DNA of 64,000 nt from Rhizobium sp. WSM4643 (GCF_025152745.1 NZ_CP104040.1:2852001-2916000), one strand, 5' to 3'. Positions 45,376-54,727 are shown, counted from the first letter of the stretch. Translations and numbers: made by a program. The notes: generated by a model not told the origin, from the sequence alone.

Positions 45376-46089
45376 TCAGGCTGCGGAGCGGACCATCGGG
45401 CTCGTCACGCGGGCGGATGCCGTCAGCCTCACCGGCAGCTTGCGCATCATTTCCTCGGCAAAACAGGTGGCGTTTTCCCGTGCCTTGTCGAGATTGCTGA
45501 CGCGTGTGGGATCGATCGTGTGCAGCGTGCCGCCACAGTCGAAGATGTCGCGGAAGGCGGAGCGTTCGATGATAGCCGTATCGAGCACCGGCACATGCCG
45601 CTCGCTGAGCAGCGACTTGACAACTTGCAGCGCCCGCGTCGTCACCATCGAGTTGACGCGGGTGAGCACCACCGAATGGCCGATCTTGATGCCGGCCTTC
45701 TCATCCAGGTACTGCAGCAGTTCGAGCACCTGCGCGCCGCCCCGCGCATCCATCGCACAGCCCTGGATCGGGATCAGCACGTGATCGGAAAGGCCGACGG
45801 CGGTGGCAAGCAACGGATTGCGCGCACCGGGCAGATCGACGATGAAATAGTCGGTATTGTGCTGGTTCTCGCTGATATGCACCGGCAGCGACGCAGTCGT
45901 GACGAAATCGATCACCGAAAGATTGGGCACATGACCTGATATTTCGTGCCAGCGCGAAATCCAGTGCTGCGGGTCGGCGTCGAGAATGGTGACGCGATAG
46001 CCTTTGCGGGCAAGCTCGGTCGCGAGCAGCAGAACAGCGGTCGTCTTGCCGGCGCCGCCCTTGGTATTTGCGAATGTGATGACAGGCAT
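45376..46089 (-). CDS. Orphan ParA/MinD-family ATPase (VirC1-like)
   Basis: A protein of 237 residues. The deviant Walker A KGGAGKTT at residues 10-17 with the signature first Lys, ILDADPQHWISRW (A') and IVDLPGARNPLL (B) mark a ParA-type ATPase. Overall length and the DADPQ start resemble VirC1-like chromosomal members. There is no parB gene nor a parS-like site nearby, so a role other than chromosome partition, such as positioning of an envelope or appendage complex, is possible. A long inverted repeat lies upstream of the start. Confidence 0.87.
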   Translation of the reverse strand: MPVITFANTKGGAGKTTAVLLLATELARKGYRVTILDADPQHWISRWHEISGHVPNLSVIDFVTTASLPVHISENQHNTDYFIVDLPGARNPLLATAVGLSDHVLIPIQGCAMDARGGAQVLELLQYLDEKAGIKIGHSVVLTRVNSMVTTRALQVVKSLLSERHVPVLDTAIIERSAFRDIFDCGGTLHTIDPTRVSNLDKARENATCFAEEMMRKLPVRLTASARVTSPMVRSAA

Positions 46090-46106
46090 GTTCGGTCCTC
46101 GGAAGG

Positions 46107-46143
46107 GATGGTGCGAGCCGGAATCGCTCTTTTACGCACCATC
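46107..46143 (-). promoter_or_regulatory. 9-bp inverted repeat upstream of the ParA-like gene
   Basis: GATGGTGCG (46107-46115) and CGCACCATC (46135-46143) form perfect arms 19 bp apart, 18 bp before the ATG. It could be an operator or a leader hairpin. Confidence 0.45.
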
Positions 46144-46229
46144 GGAGCATTGTGCGGTTAATGCATTCTTTCTAATCATGGTTAACAAATTCGAAACACG
46201 CGCGGCGAAATTGCAGCCGGTATTTTTCA

Positions 46230-46249
46230 CATCCCTAAAAATAGGGATG
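46230..46249. repeat. 20-bp inverted repeat in the spacer
   Basis: CATCCCTA-AAAA-TAGGGATG is a perfect 8-bp stem with an AAAA loop and no adjacent T-run, so it is not an obvious terminator. Confidence 0.6.
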
Positions 46250-46260
46250 CCACCGTAACG

Positions 46261-46292
46261 AAAAAAGCCTGGAAAACCGAGGTTTTCCAGGC
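46261..46292 (-). terminator. Terminator of the Fe-ADH/ALDH operon
   Basis: On the minus strand GCCTGGAAAACC, a short loop and GGTTTTCCAGGC are followed by TTTTTT, 27 bp after the Fe-ADH stop. Confidence 0.88.
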
Positions 46293-46318
46293 CAGTCTGT
46301 TGGTCCGCTCTTATCTTG

Positions 46319-47470
46319 TCAGAAGCAATCCTTGAAAAGGGCCTTGGTATTTTCCAGCGTCATTGCAACCGGGTTGCCGCCCGCGCTCGGATCTTCGATC
46401 GCCATGGCCGACAATTCGTCGATGCGGTCGGCAGCAATTCCCATCGCCGACAGCGTCTCCGGCACGCCGAGTTCCGAGCGGAGCTTCAGCACATAGTCGT
46501 AGAACCCGTCGAAACCGCCCGAAATGCCGAGATAGGCGGCGGCTCGGCCGATCTTCTCCTCGATCGGCTTGCGGTTGAAGCGCAGCACTGCCGGCATCAC
46601 CACCGCATTGGTCATGCCGTGATGGGTGTTGTAGACGGCGCCGATCGGGTGCGACAGCGCGTGGATGGCACCGAGCCCCTTCTGGAAGGCGACCGCTCCC
46701 ATGGCGGCAGCGGCCATCATGTTGGCGCGGGCTTCGAGATCCGTGCCTTCCCGATAGGCGCGCGGCAGGAACTCCTTGACGAGACGCATGCCTTCGAGCG
46801 CGATGCCGGCTGACATCGGGTGATAGAAGGGCGAGGAATAGGCCTCCAGGCAATGGGCGAAAGCATCCATGCCCGTGCCGGCCGTGATGATCTTCGGCAT
46901 GCCGACCGTCAGTTCCGGATCGGAAATGACGACGCCAGGCAGGAACTTCGGATGGAAGATGATCTTCTTCACATGGGTTTCGGAATTGGTAATGACGCTG
47001 GCGCGCCCGACTTCCGACCCGGTGCCTGCCGTTGTCGGCACCGCAACGATCGGGGCGATCCCCTCAAGGCTCGCACGCGTCCACCAGTCGCCGATATCTT
47101 CGAAGTCCCAGACCGGCCTCGTCTGGCCGGCCATGAAGGCGACGCACTTGCCGAGATCGAGGCCGGAGCCACCGCCGAAGGCAACGACGCCGTCATGGCC
47201 GCCGTCCTTGAAAGCCCTGACGCCGGCTTCGAGGTTCTTCTCGTTCGGGTTCGGATCGACATCGGCAAAGATCGCCCGACCGAGACCGGCATCTTCTAGG
47301 ATATCGAGCGCAGTCTTGGTGATCGCCATCGAGGCAAGGCCCCGGTCTGTGACGAGCAGCGGCTTCTTGATGCCGAGGATCTTGCAGGCGTCGGCCAGTT
47401 CCGCGATGCGGCCCCGGCCGAGCTTGACCGATGTCGGATAGCTCCAGTTTGCGGTGATGTTGCTGCTCAT
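46319..47470 (-). CDS. Iron-containing alcohol dehydrogenase
   Basis: A protein of 383 residues from MSSNITANWS (47470). Group III Fe-dependent ADH: the NAD loop GGGSGLDLGK, VPTTAGTGSEVGRASV, and metal ligands in GTGMDAFAHCLEAYSSP and ALSHPIGAVYNTHHG. The ATG overlaps the stop of the aldehyde dehydrogenase by 4 bp, so the pair probably oxidises an alcohol through its aldehyde to the acid. The substrate is unknown. Confidence 0.92.
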   Translation of the reverse strand: MSSNITANWSYPTSVKLGRGRIAELADACKILGIKKPLLVTDRGLASMAITKTALDILEDAGLGRAIFADVDPNPNEKNLEAGVRAFKDGGHDGVVAFGGGSGLDLGKCVAFMAGQTRPVWDFEDIGDWWTRASLEGIAPIVAVPTTAGTGSEVGRASVITNSETHVKKIIFHPKFLPGVVISDPELTVGMPKIITAGTGMDAFAHCLEAYSSPFYHPMSAGIALEGMRLVKEFLPRAYREGTDLEARANMMAAAAMGAVAFQKGLGAIHALSHPIGAVYNTHHGMTNAVVMPAVLRFNRKPIEEKIGRAAAYLGISGGFDGFYDYVLKLRSELGVPETLSAMGIAADRIDELSAMAIEDPSAGGNPVAMTLENTKALFKDCF

Positions 47471-48852
47471 GCTGTGACTTTCTTCAGATGGAAGGATTTC
47501 GGGCGCGTCAGATTGTGGAAGCCGATGATCGACAGCGAGCCGCCGCGGCCGGTCTCCTTGACGCCGGTCCAGCAAAGCGCCGGATCGAGATAATCTGCGC
47601 GGTTCATGAAAACGGTGCCGGTTTCGATCTCGCGCCCAAGCCGCCCTGCCCGCTCGACATCTTGCGTCCAGAGCGAGGCCGTCAGCCCGTACTGGCTGTC
47701 GTTCATCAAAGCGAGTGCCTCCTCGTCGCTCTTCACCTTCATGATGCCGACTGCCGGACCGAAAGTCTCTTCGCGCATGAAGGCCATGGAGTGGTCGACA
47801 TCGACGAGGATCTGCGGGGCGAGATAAGCGCCGCCGTCATCCTGAGGGAAAAGCTTGGGATCGACAAGCGCTTTGGCGCCCTTGGAAACCGCATCGGCGA
47901 TCTGCTCGCGCACCACCTTGGCGAAGCGCTTATGCGCCATCGGCCCGAGCGATGTCTCGGGATCGAGCGGATTGCCGAGCTTGTAGTTCGACACCCAGGC
48001 GACCGATTTCTCGACGAAGGCATCGTAGAGCGATTCATGCACATAGATACGCTCGATGCCGCAGCAGCATTGGCCGGAGTTGTAGGTCGCGCCGTCCATC
48101 AGCGTGTCGACGGCCGCCTCGAGATCGGCGTCCTCCATGACATAACCCGGATCCTTGCCGCCGAGCTCGAGGCCAAGGCCGGTGAAGGTGCCGGCAGCCG
48201 CCCGCTCCATTGACCGCCCGCCTTCGACCGATCCGGTGAAGTTGACGAAATTGAAGCTGCCGGCGGCAATCAGCGCCGACGTCGTTTCATGATCGAGGAA
48301 GATGTTCTGGAACACATTCTCGGGAACGCCGGCCTCGATGAAGGCCTGCACCAGTCGCTCGCCGACCAGCAGCGTCTGCGAGGCATGTTTCAGCACCACG
48401 GTATTGCCGGCCATCAGCGCCGGCGCAATCGTGTTGATCGCCGTCATATAGGGATAGTTCCACGGCGCGACGACGAAGACGACGCCATGCGCCTCGCGCT
48501 CGATGCGGCGCTCGAAACGCTCGCTCTCCTCGACGACGACAGGCGCCAGCGCATCCGCCGCGATCGAAGCGACATAGTTGGAGCGCTCGTTGAAGCCCTT
48601 GTATTCGCCGCCATACTTGACCGGCCGACCCATCTGCCAGGCAAGCTCCGGCACGACGACGTCGGCCATCTCGTTCAACCGCGCAGCGCCATTCAGCACC
48701 AGTTGCACACGCTCTTCGAGCGGCCGTTTCGCCCAGGCTTTCTGCGCCTTGCGGGCGCGCGCCACCACATCCTTGGCGGCATCGAGAGAAAGGGCTGCGC
48801 GCTCGGCATAGACCGACCCGTCAACCGGTGAAATGCATTGGATCATTGCCAT
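47467..48852 (-). CDS. NAD(P)-dependent aldehyde dehydrogenase
   Basis: A protein of 461 residues of the ALDH superfamily. APWNYPYMTAINTI and GNTVVLKHASQT form the cofactor cleft. LELGGKDPGYV holds the general-base Glu and SGQCCCGIERIYV the nucleophilic Cys. MREETFGPAVGIM is the downstream conserved loop. Length is normal for soluble ALDHs. It is translationally coupled to the Fe-ADH gene. Confidence 0.93.
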   Translation of the reverse strand: MAMIQCISPVDGSVYAERAALSLDAAKDVVARARKAQKAWAKRPLEERVQLVLNGAARLNEMADVVVPELAWQMGRPVKYGGEYKGFNERSNYVASIAADALAPVVVEESERFERRIEREAHGVVFVVAPWNYPYMTAINTIAPALMAGNTVVLKHASQTLLVGERLVQAFIEAGVPENVFQNIFLDHETTSALIAAGSFNFVNFTGSVEGGRSMERAAAGTFTGLGLELGGKDPGYVMEDADLEAAVDTLMDGATYNSGQCCCGIERIYVHESLYDAFVEKSVAWVSNYKLGNPLDPETSLGPMAHKRFAKVVREQIADAVSKGAKALVDPKLFPQDDGGAYLAPQILVDVDHSMAFMREETFGPAVGIMKVKSDEEALALMNDSQYGLTASLWTQDVERAGRLGREIETGTVFMNRADYLDPALCWTGVKETGRGGSLSIIGFHNLTRPKSFHLKKVTA

Positions 48853-49005
48853 GATCTGTTTCCTGTCCTCGTACTTTCAAAATTTGCGTGAAGCCGTGGC
48901 CCCTCATCCGCCTGCCGGCACCTTCTCCCCGTAGACGGGGCGAAGGGGACATACCGCACCGGCATTCCCTAACATTGACGCTGCGTTTGGCACGTCCCCT
49001 CTCCC

Positions 49006-49015
49006 CGTTTTTACG
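49006..49015. repeat. Target-site duplication, left copy
   Basis: CGTTTTTACG directly abuts the left inverted end of the IS and is repeated at 50503-50512. Confidence 0.88.
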
Positions 49016-50502
49016 CTAGGGCATATACATAAGTGGGTGCGACGGATTGACTCGGTTTGCGGGGGTCGGATTCCTTTACTGCGGGCTGTATGATTGTTTT
49101 GGCGACGTTTTGATTTGGGAGCGTCGCCGATGGATGTAGGGCATGATTTTTCGTTGGGCCGGTTTGGAGATCGTCGTCTCGATAAAGGGGGGCGGTGCTG
49201 CTCCGTCGCATTGTGCTGCGCGAGACGGTTTGCCTTCGCCAGTTGGCCGAGGGCAACCATTCGCAGGAGATCCGGTTCGGGCGTTTTCTCAACAACAGTG
49301 CGGTGAGCGTGGAAGAGATCATTGCCGGCTGGAGCCAGGAGACCCGGTCTGCGGTTGAGGGTCGCCACGTGCTGGCGCTGCAGGACACCAGCGAGATCAA
49401 GTTTGCGACGACGCCGGACAGCCGGCGGGAATTGGGCAAGATCAAAAAAGGCAATTGCTTTGGCCTTTTGCTGCATCCGATGCTGGCGCTCGATGCCGAC
49501 ACCGGCAGCTGCCTTGGCCTGGTGGGCGGCCGGGTCTGGACGCGGGGTAGCGAAGAGCTTACGCCGCATGCCGAGCGGCCGTTGAACGAAAAGGAATCGC
49601 GGCGCTGGGTGGAGACGGCAGAGGCGGCCAAACTGGTGCTTTCGCGTGCGGCCCGGGTCACGGCGATCGCCGACCGGGAGGGTGACTTCTTCATCATGTG
49701 GGCGCGCCTGCCCGATCGGCGCTTCGATCTTTTGTCGCGCGTCATGCATGACCATGCGCTCATCGACGGTTCCAAACTGCGCCGCGCGGTCGAAACGGTG
49801 GCGTTTTGCGATACTCAGACGATTGATCTGCGCGAGCGCGCCGACCGTCCGGCGCGGCAGGCGACGGTGTGCCTGCGCTTCGGCGAAGCGACGATCCGGC
49901 GGCCGCAAAACCTGCGCGAGGCCGGCCTGCCCGATGGCGTCAGGCTGAGCTGGGTCGAGATCGTTGAACCGGCCGCCCCCGACGGTGTCGAGCCCTTGCA
50001 CTGGCTGCTCCTGACCACCCATTGGCTCAGCAGCCCGGCCGATGCCTGGCAGATCGTCGCCTGGTACAAGCAGCGCTGGATGATCGAGCAGTTCTTTCGG
50101 GTGATGAAGAACCAAGGCTTCAAGATCGAGGACAGCCAGTTGCATCTGGCGGCACGGCTGGAAAAGCTCGTCGCCATCGCCGCCAAGGCCGCAGCAATCG
50201 TCCTCCAGCTCGTCCAAGCCCGCAGCGGCGGCGATCACCAGCCGGCAAGCCTGACCTTCACGGCAGCCGAGATCGATACCCTCGCCGCCCTCGAAAGCCG
50301 TTTCAAGGGCACAACCAAGCTGCAGTCCAATCCCCACTCTAAGGCCTCGCTGGCTTGGGCCGCCTGGATCATCGCCAAGCTCGGCGGCTGGAACGGCTAC
50401 GCCTCGGCCAAGCCGCCGGGCCCAATCACCTTCTTCAACGGCCTCAAATACTTTCGAGCCGTCGCCGATGGATGGGCTTTGCGAGATATGTATATGCCCT
50501 AG
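49016..50502 (+). mobile_element. IS4-family insertion sequence, 1487 bp
   Basis: The terminal inverted repeats are a perfect 16 bp: CTAGGGCATATACATA at 49016-49031 and its complement at 50487-50502. A 10-bp direct repeat flanks both ends. The single transposase gene fills the element and its stop codon lies inside the right inverted repeat. Intact ends and an exact target duplication suggest a fairly recent insertion. Confidence 0.93.
49130..50502 (+). pseudogene. IS4-family transposase, -1 frame change at a G run
   Basis: The N-terminal part reads from the ATG at 49130 (MDVGHDFSLGRFGDRRLDKGG). The rest lies in the -1 frame from about 49192 (AVLLRRIVLRETVCL...) to 50502, about 435 residues. 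The switch falls on AAAGGGGGGC at 49184-49193. The catalytic DDE set is visible as LQDTSEI, IADREGDFF and the IS4 signature Y-2-R-3-E-6-K in WYKQRWMIEQFFRVMK. The fused product resembles Tn5-type transposases, with the N-terminal part supplying the end-binding region. It could be an inactivating one-base loss, a sequencing error in the homopolymer, or programmed -1 frameshifting. Confidence 0.82.
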
Positions 50503-50512
50503 CGTTTTTACG
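50503..50512. repeat. Target-site duplication, right copy
   Basis: CGTTTTTACG directly follows the right inverted end, identical to 49006-49015. Confidence 0.88.
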
Positions 50513-50555
50513 GGGATAGGGTTAGGGTGAGGGGCAAGCAAATCGCAAATGCCTA

Positions 50556-51920
50556 TTAAGCTCTTTCGAAACCGCGCGCCACTTCCCAGTCGGTGATGCG
50601 GCGGTCGTATTCTTCCTGCTCCCATTCGGCAGCACGGGTGTAATGATCGATCACGTCGTCGCCGAAGGCTTTACGCAGCATAGCCGATTCCGTCATTTCA
50701 GTCGTGGCCGCGCGCAGGGTGCGTGGGATTTCGCGAACGCCCTTGCCGCCATAGGCGTCGCCGACGAAAGGGGCTTCGAGTTCCAGCTTGTTTTCGATCC
50801 CGTCAATGCCGGCGGCAAGCAGCGCGGCGAAGGCGAGATAAGGATTGAGATCGGAGCCGCCGACGCGGCACTCGATGCGGATACCCTTGGTCTCTTCGCC
50901 GCACAGGCGATAGCCGGCCGTCCGGTTGTCCTTGCTCCAAATCGCCTTGGTCGGTGCAAACGTGCCGGCCATGAAGCGCTTGTAGGAGTTGATGTAGGGC
51001 GCCAGGAAATAGGTAATCTCGCTCGCGTGGGAGAGAAGGCCGGCAACGTAATTGTGCATCAGCGGTGACATGCCGTATTTGCCGGTATGGTCGAAGAATA
51101 GCGGCTTTTCCTCCAGGCTCCAAAGCGACTGGTGGATATGCGAGGAACTGCCGGCGGCATTGTAATTCCACTTGGCGAGGAATGTGATGGCCTTGCCCTT
51201 CGACCAGGCGATCTCCTTGCAGCCATTCTTGATGATCGCATGCCGGTCTGCCATGGCGAGCGCATCGGCGTAGCGCACGTTGATCTCCTCCTGGCCGGCC
51301 GATGCCTCACCCTTGGAGTTCTCAACCGGAATGCCGGCGCCCTGCAGCCCGGTACGGATCGCCCGCATCACCTCTTCTTCCTTGGTGGTCTGGAAGATGT
51401 GGTAGTCCTCGTTGTAGGCGCTGACGAGCTTGAGGTTGCGGTAGCCGGAAGCCTGCGCCGCTTCGTAGCTCTGGTCGAACAGGAAGAATTCGAGCTCGGA
51501 GGCCATGTAGGCCTTCATGCCCATATCCTCGAGCCGTTTCACCTGCTTCTTCAGGATCGCGCGCGGCGAGTGGGCGACCTCCTCGTGCGTATGGTGGTCA
51601 AGCATATCGCAGAGCACCAGCGCGGTGCCTTCGAGCCAGGGAATACGACGCAGCGTCGCAAGATCTGGCTTCATCGTGTAGTCGCCGTAGCCCTTCTCCC
51701 AACTCGTCGCCTTGTAGCCGGAGACGGTCTCCATCTCCATGTCGGTGGCGATCAGGTAGTTGCAGCTGTGTGTTTCTTTCCAGGCGCTCTCGACGAAATA
51801 TTCCGCCTGGAAACGCTTGCCCATCAGCCGGCCCTGCATATCCACCTGGCAGGCCAGAACCGTGTCGATGCGCCCTTCGGCAACATCCTTCCTGAGATCG
51901 TCGATTGTGTAGCTGCTCAT
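50556..51920 (-). CDS. Glutamine synthetase family protein, PuuA-like (gamma-glutamyl-amine ligase)
   Basis: A protein of 454 residues from MSSYTIDDLRKD (51920), with AGGCGGA upstream. GS fold: MASELEFFLFD with metal-binding Glu residues, GQEEINVRYADAL, FLAKWNYNAAGSSSHIHQSL, and NRTAGYRLCGEETKGIRIEC then GGSDLNPYLAFAALLA. The NLYDLPPEE-type adenylylation motif of GlnA is absent. This points to the subgroup that gamma-glutamylates amines such as putrescine. Neighbouring APC permease and N-formylglutamate amidohydrolase genes fit amine or amino-acid catabolism. Confidence 0.88.
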   Translation of the reverse strand: MSSYTIDDLRKDVAEGRIDTVLACQVDMQGRLMGKRFQAEYFVESAWKETHSCNYLIATDMEMETVSGYKATSWEKGYGDYTMKPDLATLRRIPWLEGTALVLCDMLDHHTHEEVAHSPRAILKKQVKRLEDMGMKAYMASELEFFLFDQSYEAAQASGYRNLKLVSAYNEDYHIFQTTKEEEVMRAIRTGLQGAGIPVENSKGEASAGQEEINVRYADALAMADRHAIIKNGCKEIAWSKGKAITFLAKWNYNAAGSSSHIHQSLWSLEEKPLFFDHTGKYGMSPLMHNYVAGLLSHASEITYFLAPYINSYKRFMAGTFAPTKAIWSKDNRTAGYRLCGEETKGIRIECRVGGSDLNPYLAFAALLAAGIDGIENKLELEAPFVGDAYGGKGVREIPRTLRAATTEMTESAMLRKAFGDDVIDHYTRAAEWEQEEYDRRITDWEVARGFERA

Positions 51921-52068
51921 GATTGATCCGCCTGAACGAGAAATGGGAAAATCGGAAACCGGGGCAACGAAATGGCATGCCATCGCCGGAATTGGCCGGC
52001 CGGATGCCTTTTCGTTGGACCGGTGATGGGGCCGCAGGATGCGGCCCGTTTCTTCGCAATGCGCCCGA

Positions 52069-53658
52069 TTATTCGCCGGGAACGGCGACAGCACCGGTTT
52101 CACCGACAGCGGCTTCCGCGGCAGCGATCTCGCCCTTTCGCTTGGCGATCATGTCGCCGATAGGCGGACCCTGGAAGCGTCGGTTCTCAACCGCGAACCA
52201 GATGACGATCGCCAGCACGATGAGGCCGAGGGTCACGCCGAGGACCTTGTCGTTCGGCGGCTGGATCGCGATGTAGACGATCAGGATCATGCCAAGGGTT
52301 GCGAGAACGCCGACCGCCTTGTAGACGCCGCTACCGAGGTTCCACGGTCCCGGTGCCGGCCACTTCTTGGTGCCGTAGGCGAAGATGCCGAGCACGATCG
52401 GGAAGAGGAAGGACAGGAAGAGGAAGATCAGCGTCGCGTTGACCACGGTGACATAGAGGCTTGCCTCGCCGACCGAGATGAACAACGCGCCCCAGACGAA
52501 CAGGCTTTCGAGAGCCGCGCCCGTCCAGATCGCCGCAACCGGTGTGCGGAACTTCGGACTGACGCTCGCAAGCGTCTTCGAACCGACAGGAATGCCGCCG
52601 TCGCGCGAGAAGGCGAAGATCATTCGCGAGCAGGAGGTGACCGTCGCAAGGCCGCAGAGGAACTGCGAGATGAAGATAGCGACATAGAGAAGCGTCACCA
52701 GCCAGGCCGGCATGATGGCGTTGACGGTCATGAAGAACACGCTCCAGCCCTGTTTTGCGCCCTCGGCCATATCGGGAATGGCGATGACGAAAGCCGAGAG
52801 CATTACCCAACCCGCAAGTGACGACCAGATGACCGATGATACCATCGAGCGCGGCACGGAAAGAGCCGCCTTCTTGGTCTCTTCCGACGTGTGAGCGGAC
52901 GCGTCGTAACCAGTGATCGTATAGATCGGCAGAAGCAAACCAAGGCCGAAAATATACCACATGCTGTCCGACTGTGGCCAAACCGAGCCGCCGGCCTCGC
53001 CGGAATAATTGGTGAACGTCCACAGACGCGAGAAATCATGCGTCGGAGCGAAGTAGAAGCATGCGATCGTCAAAACGGCCGCGGTCACGAGGATCAGCGT
53101 ACCGGAGAAGTCGGTGAGCTTTGCCGTCAGGCCGATGCCGAAATGGTTGATCGCCGCCTGGAAGATCGTGAAGAGCACGACCAGGACAACCTGCATGCCG
53201 GGCGAGACGACGCCGCTGGCATCGGCGATACCGAGCTGGGCGCCGAACGTGCCGCCGAGGAACAGGGCCGTGCCGATGTTGATGGCGCCGAGAACGGTGA
53301 TGAGGCCGAGCAGGTTCAACCAGGCCGTCAGCCAGCCCGTGAAGCGGGTGCCGAGAATAGAGCTCCAGTGGTAGAGCCCGCCGGCCGTCGGATAGGCCGA
53401 AGAGATCTGCGCCATACCAAGGGCGAAGAACAACGAGATGATGCAGCCGACCGGCCAACCGATGCCGATGGCCGCGCCGCCGACGCCCGATGTCGCCTGC
53501 GCGAGCGAATTGATACCACCTGAAAGGATGCAGATGATAGAAAACGAAATCGCGAAATTCGAGAACGAACTCATTCGTCGCTCGAGTTCCTGGGCGTAAC
53601 CCATTGAATGCAGAACATGGACGTCCTGCTTCTTATCCTGATCGGTATAGTCCGACAT
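52069..53658 (-). CDS. APC-superfamily amino acid/amine permease
   Basis: A protein of 529 residues with about twelve membrane helices. MSSFSNFAISFSIICILSGG is the first helix with the conserved unwound region. GLYHWSSILGTRFTGWLTAWLN, GYDASAHTSEETKKAALSVP and FAFSRDGGIP are typical of eukaryote-like amino acid/GABA permeases in the APC family. It lies upstream of the glutamine synthetase-like gene (148-bp gap), so it may bring in that enzyme's substrate. Confidence 0.9.
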   Translation of the reverse strand: MSDYTDQDKKQDVHVLHSMGYAQELERRMSSFSNFAISFSIICILSGGINSLAQATSGVGGAAIGIGWPVGCIISLFFALGMAQISSAYPTAGGLYHWSSILGTRFTGWLTAWLNLLGLITVLGAINIGTALFLGGTFGAQLGIADASGVVSPGMQVVLVVLFTIFQAAINHFGIGLTAKLTDFSGTLILVTAAVLTIACFYFAPTHDFSRLWTFTNYSGEAGGSVWPQSDSMWYIFGLGLLLPIYTITGYDASAHTSEETKKAALSVPRSMVSSVIWSSLAGWVMLSAFVIAIPDMAEGAKQGWSVFFMTVNAIMPAWLVTLLYVAIFISQFLCGLATVTSCSRMIFAFSRDGGIPVGSKTLASVSPKFRTPVAAIWTGAALESLFVWGALFISVGEASLYVTVVNATLIFLFLSFLFPIVLGIFAYGTKKWPAPGPWNLGSGVYKAVGVLATLGMILIVYIAIQPPNDKVLGVTLGLIVLAIVIWFAVENRRFQGPPIGDMIAKRKGEIAAAEAAVGETGAVAVPGE

Positions 53659-53777
53659 GACTTTCCCCTGTTCACGATCGGCCGCGGAATTGCGGCCGGT
53701 TCAGTGCCAATAGTCCGAGGCATTTCCGCCATCCGGACGTTCGCAGTTAGACTGCTCCCTCAGGTCTTCTTATTATG

Positions 53778-54659
53778 TCAGGTGTCCAGGCTTTGCTGGA
53801 GCAGCCCTGTCAGATAGTCGGCCATGACCCCTTGACCGATATCGTCTGCGATGAGGTCGTTGCGGACCTCGATCATCACATTGCGCAAGCCGTTCGAAAG
53901 CCCGTGCAGGATCAGCGTGTGAGTGACGCCGTCCTCAGGCCCGTAAGGCTCGTTGCGTTCCGTTCTGTAAAGCGGCGCCTCGGCCGCAGCCTCCAGCATG
54001 CGGTCGGCCAGCCGGCTGTCCTCATCGTGCAATATGCCGAGTTCGACGGCGCGTTCGTGGCCGTGATAGACCGGCGTGAAGCTGTGCATCGTCACGACAA
54101 TGCTGTCCTGCTCCCTCGCCCGGCGATCACGGATCAGCCCGCGAATGGCATCATGGAAAGGCACGTAAAGCGCGTCGCTCCGCGCAAGCCGTTCTTCCGG
54201 GCTCAAATCCCTGTTGCCGGGAATGGCGTAGATCTCGCTGGTCTCCGGCATGGCGCCGGGCGAACTGGGCGGCCGGTTGCAGTCGTAGATAAGCCGGGAG
54301 AACCGCTGGTAAACGAGCGTCGCGTCAAGCGCTTCCGATATGTTGCGGGCGACCGCAAGCGCGCCCGGGTCCCAGGCGATGTGACTGGAGAGCGCTTCGC
54401 TGGGCAGGCCGAGATCGCCGAAAAGGGCTGGAAGGGCATTCGACGCGTGCTCGCAAATCAGAAGCACCGGGCTCCGGCCGTGGATGCGTTCGATCCCGAC
54501 GCAGTCACCGTCCGCTTCACTGAGGATTTTCGGCCGGGCCAGCACCAAAGGCGCCACTCCTTTTCCCTTAACAAGTTCTTGATGAAGAAAAGAATTCTTC
54601 AGGTTTCGGCCGGTGTCAAGCATCTGCTGAAAATTTCTTTTCATGACAGTAGTTGACAT
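53778..54659 (-). CDS. N-formylglutamate amidohydrolase family protein
   Basis: A protein of 293 residues. The family marks are SPVLLICEHASNALP, HIAWDPGALAVA, YDCNRPPSSPGAMPE and VTMHSFTPVYHG, with His and Asp/Glu residues that bind the metal. HutG-type members hydrolyse N-formylglutamate to glutamate and formate, but no other hut gene is visible. It may process a formylated or gamma-glutamyl intermediate of the local pathway (inference). The start could also be the internal ATG at 54644; neither has a clear ribosome site. Confidence 0.88.
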   Translation of the reverse strand: MSTTVMKRNFQQMLDTGRNLKNSFLHQELVKGKGVAPLVLARPKILSEADGDCVGIERIHGRSPVLLICEHASNALPALFGDLGLPSEALSSHIAWDPGALAVARNISEALDATLVYQRFSRLIYDCNRPPSSPGAMPETSEIYAIPGNRDLSPEERLARSDALYVPFHDAIRGLIRDRRAREQDSIVVTMHSFTPVYHGHERAVELGILHDEDSRLADRMLEAAAEAPLYRTERNEPYGPEDGVTHTLILHGLSNGLRNVMIEVRNDLIADDIGQGVMADYLTGLLQQSLDT

Positions 54660-54727
54660 GGATTGTGACAGCGTTGTTAACTTTGAGTGGGAAAGTGGCG
54701 CCAGACCATCCCGGGGAGCATAGTTAC

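Larger units (their letters stand above)
48899..50535. repeat. RIME-like palindromic mosaic element, split by an IS
   Basis: GCCCCTCA at 48899-48906 and TGAGGGGC at 50528-50535 are inverted ends. Inside are a CCTTCTCCCCG...CGGGGCGAAGG hairpin and a second one, CCCCGTTTTTACGGGG once the IS is removed. Without the IS and one target copy the element is 140 bp, and its style matches rhizobial intergenic mosaic elements (RIME). Confidence 0.7.

Noticed and set aside
45376..46089. Plasmid partition locus
   Set aside because: No parB, parS or replication gene accompanies the ParA-like protein, and the flanking genes are chromosomal in type.
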